Positions 1-7,986 of a DNA stretch of 26,405 bases are shown here, in pieces; the first letter of the stretch is position 1; each line of letters starts with the position of its first letter. The position numbers and the translations under genes are program-made. The notes below the pieces were generated by a model. It was not told where the DNA came from and made no database searches. It saw only the letters and a list, made by a program, of their open reading frames with translations. The DNA is from Bacteroidales bacterium UBA1184 (GTDB lineage: Bacteria; Bacteroidota; Bacteroidia; Bacteroidales; ML635J-15), in assembly GCA_002310235.1 (NCBI GenBank), contig DBYO01000019.1:185892-212296 (forward strand), given 5' to 3'.

Positions 1-827
1 AGATAGTCGAAACCGAACTCATTGTTAGTTCCGAAGGTAATGTCCGATGCATAAGCCTTACGACGAGCTTCGCTGTTTGGTTCGTGCTTGTCGATGCAAT
101 CTACCGACAAACCGTGGAACATATACAGAGGTCCCATCCATTCGGAGTCACGTTTTGCAAGGTAGTCGTTCACGGTTACAACATGTACGCCCCTACCTGT
201 AAGTGCGTTAAGGAATACTGGCAATGTTGCCACAAGGGTTTTACCTTCACCAGTTGCCATTTCAGCGATTTTGCCTTGATGCAAAACTATACCGCCTATA
301 AGCTGCACGTTGTAGTGAACCATATCCCAGGTTACGGTGTTTCCACCAGCAACCCACGAATTCTTCCAAATAGCCATATCGTGGTCGATGGTCACAAAAT
401 CGTTTGAAGCAGCAAGTTCGCGGTCAAAATCAGAAGCAGTTACCACCACTTCGGCATTATCCTTGAACCTGCGTGCAGTTTCCTTCAGAATCGAAAATGC
501 CTGTGGGAGAATAGTCATCAGGTGTTCCTCGATTTTCTTGTCAATCTTCTCCTCTATCTTGTCAATCTCGTTGAACACTTCCTCGCGTTCCCAGATATCC
601 AAGCCCTGAGCTTTTTCCCTCAATTCAGCAATCTGTTTTTCCTCGCCGCTTATATGCTCGTGAATGCCTTTTCTCAATTCCTTTGTACGTACTCTCAACT
701 CGTCGTTTGTCAATGCGAGAAATTCATCCTCGAGAGCAAGCACCTCGTTAAGTATCGGTGTCAGTGCCTTTAAGTCGCGTTCCGACTTGGTACCGAACAT
801 CTTAGATAAAAAACTTACTATACCCAT
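1..827 (-). CDS. secA: Protein translocase subunit SecA, N-terminal part (cut by window edge)
   Basis: SecA is the ATPase motor that pushes unfolded preproteins through the SecYEG channel of the inner membrane. The reading frame opens at the ATG at 825-827 (MGIVSFLSKMFG) and runs off the left edge, so about 275 N-terminal residues of an expected 1000 or more are present. The Walker A motif MATGEGKT lies near residues 190-197, followed by VVTVNDYLAKRDSEWM, the conserved stretch of the first nucleotide-binding domain, and by ITFGTNNEFGFDY at the edge. Between residues about 60 and 130 there is a charged insert rich in Glu, Lys and Ile (near EIDKIEDKIDKKIEEH); I believe such an extension is usual for Bacteroidota SecA, but this was not checked by alignment. 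A TAnnTTTG box 25 bases upstream supports the start. The gene is divergent from the apbE-like gene. Identification is secure. Confidence 0.96.
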   Translation of the reverse strand, partial: MGIVSFLSKMFGTKSERDLKALTPILNEVLALEDEFLALTNDELRVRTKELRKGIHEHISGEEKQIAELREKAQGLDIWEREEVFNEIDKIEEKIDKKIEEHLMTILPQAFSILKETARRFKDNAEVVVTASDFDRELAASNDFVTIDHDMAIWKNSWVAGGNTVTWDMVHYNVQLIGGIVLHQGKIAEMATGEGKTLVATLPVFLNALTGRGVHVVTVNDYLAKRDSEWMGPLYMFHGLSVDCIDKHEPNSEARRKAYASDITFGTNNEFGFDY

Positions 828-851
828 ATTTTGTTCTTTAAATTTAAGGTG

Positions 852-859
852 CAAAGTTA
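852..859 (-). promoter_or_regulatory. Bacteroidota -7 box for secA
   Basis: On the minus strand the sequence reads TAACTTTG, matching the Bacteroides -7 consensus TAnnTTTG, 25 bases before the secA ATG. No good -33 TTG was found at the usual 19-base spacing, so only the -7 element is claimed. Confidence 0.5.
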
Positions 860-945
860 CCACTTTTATGTGAATTATGTTGATTTTTTTTGTTCTTTTG
901 CAATCAAATGAAAACATTTTGAAAAGAAATTACAACAAACTGAAT

Positions 946-1995
946 ATGACCATATTGAAAGTAAAAATATTTTGGGGACTTGCATTATTAGCAATATTTT
1001 CCATCTCTTGCAGCCGAAATGCCGAATACATAAAGTACAGCGGACCCACACAGGGAACAATGTTCAACATCACCTACCACAGCGATGTGAACTACAACAA
1101 TGAAATCGACAGTCTGCTCGACAATTTCTGCCGTTCGCTGTCAAACTACGACAGTACTTCGCTAATTTCGCGCATAAACCGCAACGAAACCGATTCGCTT
1201 GATGCTCTTACCGAGGAATTTTTCAAGGTTTCGAAAGAAGTTTGGGAAAACACTGGCGGAATATTCGACGTGAGCGTCGCTCCTATTGTCAACGCTTGGG
1301 GATTCGGCTGGGTACGCCACGAAAAACACATCCCCGACAGCTCCGAAATCTACAGTCTGCTTCAACATGTAGGGCTTGACAAAATCAACATTACAAACGG
1401 CAAAATCATAAAACAAGACCCTGACGTACAAATAATTACAAATGCTATTGCACAAGGAATGTCGGTGGATTATATTTCCGATTTTCTGAAAAGCAAAGGC
1501 GTTACAGATTTTCTAGTGGAGATTGGAGGAGAAATATACTGCTCGGGCAAGAACGCCAAGGGAGAAGATTGGAAAATTGGCGTTGACAAGCCTATCGAAG
1601 GCAGCGGCTACGGAAACCGCGAAAACCAAATAAAAATACACATGTCGGACATGGCCGTGAACACTTCGGGCAACTATCGAAAGTTTGTTGAGGAAGGCGG
1701 CAAGAAATTCGGACATTCAATAAATCCGACTACGGGTTATCCTGCCGAAAATGAGATGATCAGTGCAACAGTCGTCTATCCCGACTGCATACGTGCCGAT
1801 GCCTACGCAACCGCATTTATGGTGATGGGATCCGAAAAAGCAATGCAAATTGTTGAAAGCATCAACGGCATGGAAGCCTATTTTATAATTCATGACGGCA
1901 ATGAAACCAAAACTGTAAAATCAAGCGGTTTTAAGAAGTACGAATATCGGGCTAAAAGAGAAAAAATAGAAGGTCTTCTTGACTTCACTCGATAA
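946..1995 (+). CDS. apbE: FAD:protein FMN transferase (ApbE family lipoprotein)
   Basis: ApbE enzymes use FAD and Mg2+ to attach FMN covalently to Thr or Ser of membrane redox proteins such as NqrB/NqrC or RnfD/RnfG, acting outside the inner membrane. The ATG at 946 is preferred over the in-frame ATG at 877 because it gives a clean lipoprotein signal: MTILKVK, a hydrophobic run, then the lipobox SISC with Cys22. The mature protein has the family landmarks in order: GPTQGTMFNITYH, a WGFGW segment, IAQGMSVDYI (equivalent to the usual KGYAVD), LVEIGGEIYCSG, MAVNTSGNYRKF, the HSINPTTGYP motif and CIRADAYATAFMVMG. The length of 349 residues is normal. The usual Lys before Gly in KGYAVD is Gln here, a conservative variation. 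No Nqr or Rnf genes are in the window, so its target is unknown. It converges with the next gene. Confidence 0.93.
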   Translation: MTILKVKIFWGLALLAIFSISCSRNAEYIKYSGPTQGTMFNITYHSDVNYNNEIDSLLDNFCRSLSNYDSTSLISRINRNETDSLDALTEEFFKVSKEVWENTGGIFDVSVAPIVNAWGFGWVRHEKHIPDSSEIYSLLQHVGLDKINITNGKIIKQDPDVQIITNAIAQGMSVDYISDFLKSKGVTDFLVEIGGEIYCSGKNAKGEDWKIGVDKPIEGSGYGNRENQIKIHMSDMAVNTSGNYRKFVEEGGKKFGHSINPTTGYPAENEMISATVVYPDCIRADAYATAFMVMGSEKAMQIVESINGMEAYFIIHDGNETKTVKSSGFKKYEYRAKREKIEGLLDFTR

Positions 1996-2023
1996 AGGTA
2001 AATTATAAAAAAACAAAATAAGA

Positions 2024-2042
2024 TATTGAAACAAGTTCAATA
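2024..2042. terminator. Possible bidirectional terminator hairpin
   Basis: TATTGAA and TTCAATA form a 7-bp stem with a 5-base loop between two convergent genes (apbE-like and acetyltransferase). T-rich runs lie near both sides (TTTTTTG after it on the plus strand, TTTTGTTTTTTT after it on the minus strand), but neither follows the stem immediately and the stem is AT-rich. Confidence 0.35.
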
Positions 2043-2072
2043 CGACATTCTGTTTTTTGAATTCTTAAATAT

Positions 2073-2603
2073 TTAAATCTTTGAATCTTTTAGGCACTGC
2101 CACACCCCCACATCGGCATAACCATCCTCGGTCTGCTTCCACTGCTTCAGTGTTCCGCTTTGCACAAAGCCGCATTTTTCGAAAAGTGCAATGCTGACAT
2201 CGTTGCTTGCATCAATAAGGCACCATAATTGCCTAAGCAACAAAGTCTTGAAAACATAATCCTTAATCAGGTCCAAAGTCTCTGTTGCAATGCCCATTCC
2301 CCAATGCTCGGGTTGAACAATTATTCCAACACCACATCGATTGTGCAACGGATGGTACTCGAACAAATCGACAATGCCGATTGGACGATGCGAAACATAG
2401 TCGCAAATCATAAGGCGCAACTCCTTGGTGGTAAATATGTCGTAGCAGTAATTCTCAATATATTGTTTCAGTTCCCAACGCGAATAAGGAGCTTTGGTCT
2501 CGCTCACATGCCAGAAATCCGAATTATTCTCTACAGTGTACAAAAATTCCAGATCCTCAGGCTCCATCTTGCGGAGAAAAATCTTCTTTCCGGCTAATTG
2601 CAT
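2073..2603 (-). CDS. GNAT family N-acetyltransferase (RimJ/RimL/SpeG-like)
   Basis: A 176-residue GNAT acetyltransferase transferring acetyl from acetyl-CoA to an amino group; the substrate cannot be told from sequence. It opens MQLAGKKIFLRKMEPEDLEF, the typical start of the RimL-like branch, with the acetyl-CoA loop in GIIVQPEHWGMGIATETL (residues 93-110) and the family ending NDVSIALFEKCGFVQSG (134-150). The start at 2603 is chosen because GGAGG lies about 8 bases before it; an in-frame ATG at 2618 would add MEEIG and is a real alternative. The reading frame overlaps the end of the upstream glycosyltransferase gene by 10 bases (25 with the longer start), so the two are very probably one transcript and coupled in translation. 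No promoter of its own is visible. Confidence 0.88.
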   Translation of the reverse strand: MQLAGKKIFLRKMEPEDLEFLYTVENNSDFWHVSETKAPYSRWELKQYIENYCYDIFTTKELRLMICDYVSHRPIGIVDLFEYHPLHNRCGVGIIVQPEHWGMGIATETLDLIKDYVFKTLLLRQLWCLIDASNDVSIALFEKCGFVQSGTLKQWKQTEDGYADVGVWQCLKDSKI

Positions 2604-4549
2604 CCCAATTTCCTCCATAGCTTAAAAAACATCATTGCATCGTGTGAAACCCGGTAATCTTTTGCATACATAATATTAAGTCTGTCGGCGACATCTTTCT
2701 TCACATCGCGACCATATATCATATCAACGCTAAACACACCTTTCTTAATCTTGGGAAGAAGGCTAATATCGTTTTTATCAGAGCAATACGAAATAAAAGT
2801 TTTGCCTCCGAAAAGCACAGAAAACAAATTGGCGTACGCCTTCAGTTTGCCTTTTATAAACCAAATCAATATCGGCGAAAGCAAAATCATAAATAACGAC
2901 ACGACAAAATCGAACATTCGTTTCGAACGACGGTTTTCAGGCTTGTCAATGGCATTGATGTCAATATTGTAAAGTTCGCCAGTTGTGTTTATCGAATTGC
3001 TGCCGATGACCGAAAAACCGTCAGGGCTTGCAATCTTATAATCGAGCTTTTGTCCCGACAAATTTAGCATTGTCCTGATAATCTGCTGAGCCTGAATATC
3101 TTTTGCGCAGAAAATAAGTTCATCAACTTTGTTTATAATAACAATTTCGTCCAACTGAGAAATGTCGCCAGCAAAAAACTTGTCGGTGCAAGCATCGGGA
3201 CTCACATACGCAGCTATCGCAACCTTTGTCCTCGACGACATCAGTTGACTTACCAACGAACGGCACTCGTCCTTGCTACCAACCACGGCCACCTTTTTGC
3301 GCTTAGGCAGATTAACCTTGAACACCTGAAATTTTGTAAAATTAAGCAGTAACCTGACAAGCGGAACGACAATAAATGTCCATGCTGTTCCTAGCAGAAT
3401 AAGAGCGCGCGAAAAACGCAAATATGTTGGCAATAAGGCATATACAGCGAGAATTACGACAGCACCGATACCTATTCCCTTGAAGATATTCTTCATTTTC
3501 ACTGGCTTGTCGTAACCACCAGAAAGCAACAACGATAACAGCCATACCGAGATGTACATTATCATTGCACCGACAAACACATCGTGCGGATATGCCCCCT
3601 CCTCTCCGAAAAGATAAGTTCCCCATAATGGTGTGATTATCAAAAATCCGGCAAGAATAAGCAAAGCATCAAGAATAGGCGTTATGGCATTTGTAACGAA
3701 ACGCCCAACAATAGCCATGGCAGCACGCAGATATATTGCAAGGTTGATGAAGAATATCATCGTCCCCGCACCTTTGCCTTTTGAAAAATGCTTGCGCGCA
3801 AAAATCTTCATGGCGTTGTAGAATACAACGACATAATTCACACTGCCTTTCTTGGTACTTTCGCCCTTGTAGTGTATGATTGTCGTCTTAGGGAAATAAT
3901 AGTTGTTGTAGCCTCCCAAAGTAATTCGATACGACAGGTCAATATCCTCGCCGTACATGAAAAATGTTTCGTCGAGCAGACCGACTTTCGCCAATGTCTC
4001 GGCACGTAGAAGCATGAATGCACCAGAAAGCACATCTACCTTATGGATTTCGTCTTTGTCGAGATAAGTAAGGTGGTATTTGCCAAACTTTTTCGATTTT
4101 GGGAAAAGTTTCGACAGTCCAAAAATCTTGTAAAAAGCGACCTTTGGCGTCGGCAATCCGCGTTTCGACTCGGGCAGAAAACGACCTTTACCGTCAATCA
4201 TTTTCACACCAAGTCCGCCGGCATCGGGATTAGCGTCCATAAAGTCACAAACCGACTTTAGCGTATCTTCTTCAATTACCGTATCTGGATTGAGAAGAAG
4301 TACATATTCGCCCGAAGACTCGCGTATTGCCTGATTGTTGGCATATGAAAATCCGTAATTTTTCTTATTTTCTATAAGCTTAACCCACGGAAATCTTTCG
4401 CGCAACATACTGCACGAACCGTCAACCGAATTGTTATCAACCACAAACACCTCTGTCTCACAATGCTTGGCTGCGGCAGCAACCGAATTCAGACATTGCT
4501 CGAGGAAATGCTTAACGTTGTAGTTTACTATTACGACCGATAATTTCAT
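2594..4549 (-). CDS. Family 2 glycosyltransferase fused to a polyprenyl sugar-phosphotransferase-like membrane module
   Basis: A 651-residue fusion. Residues 1-235 are a GT2 domain of the rhamnosyltransferase (WbbL) type: SVVIVNYNV, VFVVDNNSVDGS, LLLNPDT (84-90) and FFMYGEDIDLSYR (196-208). Residues about 262-402 hold four or five hydrophobic segments. Residues 417-535 look like the Rossmann-like domain found before bacterial sugar transferases (KKVAVVGSKDE). From 541 the sequence RSKRMFDFVVSLFMILLSP copies the membrane entry helix of polyprenyl-phosphate glycosylphosphotransferases, and YAKDYRVSHDAMMFFKLW copies their C-terminal end, but the catalytic middle is shortened and I see no Asp-Glu pair or KFRSM motif. 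The phosphotransferase half is therefore probably not catalytic and may anchor or place the GT2 domain. A role in surface polysaccharide or O-antigen synthesis is inferred. It is followed by an overlapping acetyltransferase gene. Confidence 0.85.
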   Translation of the reverse strand: MKLSVVIVNYNVKHFLEQCLNSVAAAAKHCETEVFVVDNNSVDGSCSMLRERFPWVKLIENKKNYGFSYANNQAIRESSGEYVLLLNPDTVIEEDTLKSVCDFMDANPDAGGLGVKMIDGKGRFLPESKRGLPTPKVAFYKIFGLSKLFPKSKKFGKYHLTYLDKDEIHKVDVLSGAFMLLRAETLAKVGLLDETFFMYGEDIDLSYRITLGGYNNYYFPKTTIIHYKGESTKKGSVNYVVVFYNAMKIFARKHFSKGKGAGTMIFFINLAIYLRAAMAIVGRFVTNAITPILDALLILAGFLIITPLWGTYLFGEEGAYPHDVFVGAMIMYISVWLLSLLLSGGYDKPVKMKNIFKGIGIGAVVILAVYALLPTYLRFSRALILLGTAWTFIVVPLVRLLLNFTKFQVFKVNLPKRKKVAVVGSKDECRSLVSQLMSSRTKVAIAAYVSPDACTDKFFAGDISQLDEIVIINKVDELIFCAKDIQAQQIIRTMLNLSGQKLDYKIASPDGFSVIGSNSINTTGELYNIDINAIDKPENRRSKRMFDFVVSLFMILLSPILIWFIKGKLKAYANLFSVLFGGKTFISYCSDKNDISLLPKIKKGVFSVDMIYGRDVKKDVADRLNIMYAKDYRVSHDAMMFFKLWRKLGCN

Positions 4550-4556
4550 GGGACCG

Positions 4557-4564
4557 CAAATGTA
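4557..4564 (-). promoter_or_regulatory. -7 box immediately before the glycosyltransferase start
   Basis: Minus strand TACATTTG matches TAnnTTTG and ends only 7 bases before the ATG at 4547-4549, which would put the transcript start at or next to the start codon. No -33 TTG at the normal spacing was found, so this is tentative. Confidence 0.35.
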
Positions 4565-4650
4565 ACACTAATTTTTGATTTACGATTTTTTAAATGAATA
4601 TAAACCGACACCTATGCAATTTGTACAGCGATAAGAAACTGCTTATGCCA

Positions 4651-4680
4651 TTGTAAACTTCAAATTTTTCAATAAATTTG
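4651..4680 (+). promoter_or_regulatory. Promoter (TTG-N19-TAnnTTTG) for the 4701 acetyltransferase gene
   Basis: TTG at 4651-4653, exactly 19 bases, then TAAATTTG at 4673-4680. This matches the Bacteroides housekeeping promoter form in both boxes and in spacing. The expected start of transcription is around 4687, some 14 bases before the ATG at 4701. Confidence 0.75.
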
Positions 4681-4700
4681 CTGCCTAAATTCATCAAAAT

Positions 4701-5192
4701 ATGATAGAAAATCAAAATTTCCACATTAGGCCAGCTAGGATTGGAGAAGAAGCCATGATTCTCAACCTAATAAAAAGGCTCGCTGAATACGAAAAATGTT
4801 TAAACGAAGTAATTGCCGACGAAGCAACTATATATAAATCGATTTTTGTAGAAAAAGCCGGTGAAGTTGTGTTTGCAGAAGAAGATGGAAACATAGTCGG
4901 CTTTGCACTTTTCTTCCACAATTTCTCAACATTTGTGGGACGCAAAGGTCTATACATTGAGGACTTGTTCGTCATCCCCGAAAAACGAGGTCTTGGATAT
5001 GGAAAAGCATTATTAAAATACCTCGCTCAAATTGCCATAGAACGAAATTGCGGACGCATGGAATGGATATGCCTCGACTGGAACAAACCAGCGCTAAAAG
5101 TATATAGGTCAATCGGAGCCATTCCTATGGGCGAATGGACAGTACAACGACTCGACGAAATATCCTTGAGAAAATTTGCAGAAACAAAATAA
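4701..5192 (+). CDS. GNAT family N-acetyltransferase (diamine/SSAT-like)
   Basis: A complete 163-residue GNAT protein. It starts with FHIRPARIGEEAMILNLIKR, carries the acetyl-CoA binding loop VIPEKRGLGYGKALL (91-105, the R-x-x-G-x-G pattern at 96-101) and ends with LDWNKPALKVYRSIGA (125-140), a pattern typical of spermidine/spermine (SSAT-like) acetyltransferases. Acetylation of a polyamine or another small amine from acetyl-CoA in the cytoplasm is therefore the likely job, but substrate choice in this family cannot be read from sequence. It is a single-gene unit with its own promoter at 4651-4680 and divergent from the glycosyltransferase gene. About 200 bases without a gene follow it. No signal peptide or membrane segment is present. 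Confidence 0.9.
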   Translation: MIENQNFHIRPARIGEEAMILNLIKRLAEYEKCLNEVIADEATIYKSIFVEKAGEVVFAEEDGNIVGFALFFHNFSTFVGRKGLYIEDLFVIPEKRGLGYGKALLKYLAQIAIERNCGRMEWICLDWNKPALKVYRSIGAIPMGEWTVQRLDEISLRKFAETK

Positions 5193-5328
5193 GCAAAAAA
5201 ACAATCCCTTAATAAACAACATATTACCAACCTCACAAATTCTATTTTCAATATAGCAGACAACCTTTTATTTAGCTCTACGTTATTTGATAAAGATTTA
5301 GCACACAATTATTTTGCTTTTTTTTGTT

Positions 5329-5357
5329 TTTGGTTTCAAAAAAATATTGTATGTTTG
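5329..5357 (+). promoter_or_regulatory. Promoter for the SprB/PKD/CHU_C gene
   Basis: TATGTTTG at 5350-5357 matches TAnnTTTG, preceded at 17 bases by TTTG at 5329-5332 (slightly short of the usual 19). The expected transcript start near 5364 leaves a leader of about 28 bases before the ATG at 5393. Confidence 0.55.
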
Positions 5358-5392
5358 CTCACTAATATAAGTGTAACTATACATTTAGAAAG

Positions 5393-7951
5393 ATGAAGAA
5401 GTTAATCAACATATTATTTGTGATACTTTGCTGTTTTATAGCAAGTTACACAAATGCCCAACAACCAGTAAGGCGTAATTGCAACAGCAACGAACTGGAA
5501 TTCACCGTCACGCATTCCGAAGTAATGTGCGATGGAACCGAGTCCACGGCAGCTGTGAATATTGTACATGGAGGCGATGGCGTCCATAATACATTCTTTT
5601 TCGAATGGTCAACAGGTGCTATTTCACAAGTTATTCCAATTTATAGTTCGGGTACATATTCTGTAACCGTAACCGATACTTACAACACATGCTCTCTATC
5701 ACAATCATTCCAAATACAACCAGCTCCTTCGGTAAATGTGACCATCAGCAAGACCGACGTAACCTGCTTTGGTAGAAATGATGGTACAATGACTGCAAAC
5801 GTAACAGGAGGAACGGCTCCGTTCACATACAACTGGTCAACAACCATGCAGACTGCAACTGTGACCAACTTAATTCCTGGCACCTATTCGGTAACAGTCT
5901 CCGACGGCAATCAATGCACAGCAAGAGCTACTGCTTCTGTAGTTGAGCCGTCAAGATTCCTCTACACCATTACTCCCAATCAGGGAATATGCCACGGAAG
6001 CGAAGCTTCGATATCGGTAAACGCAACGGGCGGCACAACACCATACACATACATCTGGAACGATGGTTTAACAGCAGTTTCAAACAGAATAGTTTCGCCA
6101 GAAGAAACTACTTCATACACCGTAACCGTAACCGATGCCAACAACTGCACCAACAATCCGCAGACAACCACAGTCATCGTAAGCCAGCCCATAACAATGA
6201 CGGCTAACAGCCACGACATACTATGCCACGGACAATGCTCAGGTTCAGCAACGCTATCCATAACAGGAGGTATTCCTCCATTCACTTATTCATGGGAAAG
6301 CAGTACCGACTACATCGAGAACCTTTGCCCTGGAAGTTATGCAGTAAGCCTTACCGACTTATACGAATGCACTGGTAGCACTTCGTTTGTAATAACCGAG
6401 CCTGACACTATGTATGTAGCAACTCTTTCGGGACCTGCCACATGTTTCGGATACACCGATGGATTTGCACAAGCCGATGTAACTGGTGGAGTTCCTCTGA
6501 ACGGAGGCGAATACAACTACCAATGGGATGACGGACAAACCGATGCCCATGTATCAATCGGTGCAGGATACCACACAGTAACTGTAACCGATGCAAACGG
6601 ATGTTCTCAAACCAGCACCACTTTCGTTGATCAACCCGAAGCCATATACGTTACCAATCCAATACCAAACGGAGGTACGATATGCATAGGCGAAACTTTC
6701 CACTCCTACGCCAACGCCACTGGAGGTTTAGGTCCGTACGAATTTGTCTGGACAGGTCCTAACGGATTTGTTTGGTACGGACATAATTTCACAGCATCAC
6801 CAACAGAAAGCGAAACCTACACATTGAATGTAACCGATGTAAACGGATGCACCGTTGCGCCGAAACAAATGACAGTAAACGTCAATCCTCCTATCGAGAT
6901 AGTTTCGGTAACACAAGAAAACGACGAAGTATGCGAAGGTGAACCAATAAGATTCGACGTAGAAATCCGCGGAGGAAACGGTGGACCTTACAGATTGACA
7001 TCTGAACAATTTGGAATAATAAACACTCCATACAACCTATATCCACCAGAGTCTGGATTCTACAGATTTACCATAAGCGACGCCTGCGGCTCACCAACAG
7101 CAACAGATTCGGTTTACGCACTTGTTCATCCTCTGCCAGACGTTGGATTCTATTCAGACAAATCGAAATCGTGCCCTCCAGGAACTTTCCAATTCTACGA
7201 AATTTCTGACGATAGCATACAACAGACATACTTGTGGGATTTTGGAGAGGACAGAACTTCAACCGCAAAGAACCCCAAACAGACATTCGAAGAAACTGGC
7301 ACATACAACGTATCGCTGACTATAACCTCTTCCTATGGATGCAGCAATACAAAGACAAAGAACAACATGATAATAATACATGACGTGCCTAGAGCCGAAT
7401 TTGCAGTGGATCCTGATGTTACAAATGTACTCGACAACGAAGTCAAGTTCACCAACTACACACAAGGCGCAACAACCTGCCTATGGGATTTTGGCGACGG
7501 AAATACCAGCATTTGGACTAACGAAACCCAGATACACACATACGTAAATGCTGGCGAATACACAGCTATGCTTGTCGCAAGAAACGAGCACCAATGCGTT
7601 GACACCGCCTACAAGAAACTCAAGATAACCGATCTATATACATTTTATGCTCCTACAGCATTCACTCCCAACGGCGATGGAGACAACGACTACTTCTATA
7701 TAAGTGGAAACGGCATCGACAAGGATAACTTCCTTCTTGTAGTATATAATCGCTGGGGTGAAAGAATGTTCAAGACTACAAGATTCGACATGGAAACTCC
7801 TGAAAGTATGGGCTGGGACGGCACCAACGAAGGTGACGTAAAGAAAGGCGACCGTATCGCTACAGCTGGTGCATACAACTGGGTTTGTAAATTCCTAGAT
7901 TTCACTGGCAAACCACACGAAGAGAAAGGAACTGTATTTTTGCTGAAGTAA
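5393..7951 (+). CDS. Secreted SprB-repeat / PKD protein with gliding-motility-associated C-terminal (T9SS) domain
   Basis: A complete 852-residue cell-surface or secreted protein. Residues 1-22 are a signal peptide (MKKLINILFVILCCF, cleavage near NAQ). Residues about 34-580 contain some seven SprB-like units of 65-75 residues, each with a Cys-Gly-(Asp) turn near the start (DVTCFGRNDG at 122-130, PATCFGYTDG at 348-357), a GG-x-x-P-[YF]-x-[YF]-x-W core (TGGTAPFTYNW) and a GTYSVTV-D-x-x-x-C ending. Two PKD domains follow, with LWDFGED at 614 and LWDFGDGNTS at 697. Residues 748-852 are the CHU_C / gliding-motility C-terminal domain: FYAPTAFTPNGDGDNDYF, VVYNRWGERMF and GWDGTNEGD. This domain is known as a type B sorting signal of the type IX secretion system, so export by T9SS is inferred. 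It heads a run with two lipoprotein genes. Ligand or adhesion partner is unknown. Confidence 0.93.
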   Translation: MKKLINILFVILCCFIASYTNAQQPVRRNCNSNELEFTVTHSEVMCDGTESTAAVNIVHGGDGVHNTFFFEWSTGAISQVIPIYSSGTYSVTVTDTYNTCSLSQSFQIQPAPSVNVTISKTDVTCFGRNDGTMTANVTGGTAPFTYNWSTTMQTATVTNLIPGTYSVTVSDGNQCTARATASVVEPSRFLYTITPNQGICHGSEASISVNATGGTTPYTYIWNDGLTAVSNRIVSPEETTSYTVTVTDANNCTNNPQTTTVIVSQPITMTANSHDILCHGQCSGSATLSITGGIPPFTYSWESSTDYIENLCPGSYAVSLTDLYECTGSTSFVITEPDTMYVATLSGPATCFGYTDGFAQADVTGGVPLNGGEYNYQWDDGQTDAHVSIGAGYHTVTVTDANGCSQTSTTFVDQPEAIYVTNPIPNGGTICIGETFHSYANATGGLGPYEFVWTGPNGFVWYGHNFTASPTESETYTLNVTDVNGCTVAPKQMTVNVNPPIEIVSVTQENDEVCEGEPIRFDVEIRGGNGGPYRLTSEQFGIINTPYNLYPPESGFYRFTISDACGSPTATDSVYALVHPLPDVGFYSDKSKSCPPGTFQFYEISDDSIQQTYLWDFGEDRTSTAKNPKQTFEETGTYNVSLTITSSYGCSNTKTKNNMIIIHDVPRAEFAVDPDVTNVLDNEVKFTNYTQGATTCLWDFGDGNTSIWTNETQIHTYVNAGEYTAMLVARNEHQCVDTAYKKLKITDLYTFYAPTAFTPNGDGDNDYFYISGNGIDKDNFLLVVYNRWGERMFKTTRFDMETPESMGWDGTNEGDVKKGDRIATAGAYNWVCKFLDFTGKPHEEKGTVFLLK

Positions 7952-7986
7952 AGGCAATACCATAGCAAAAATTACGTTTTACCTGC

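Noticed and set aside
877..945. Longer start of the ApbE gene at 877
   Set aside because: It would put 23 residues before a clear lipoprotein signal; the ATG at 946 gives a standard signal with lipobox SISC.
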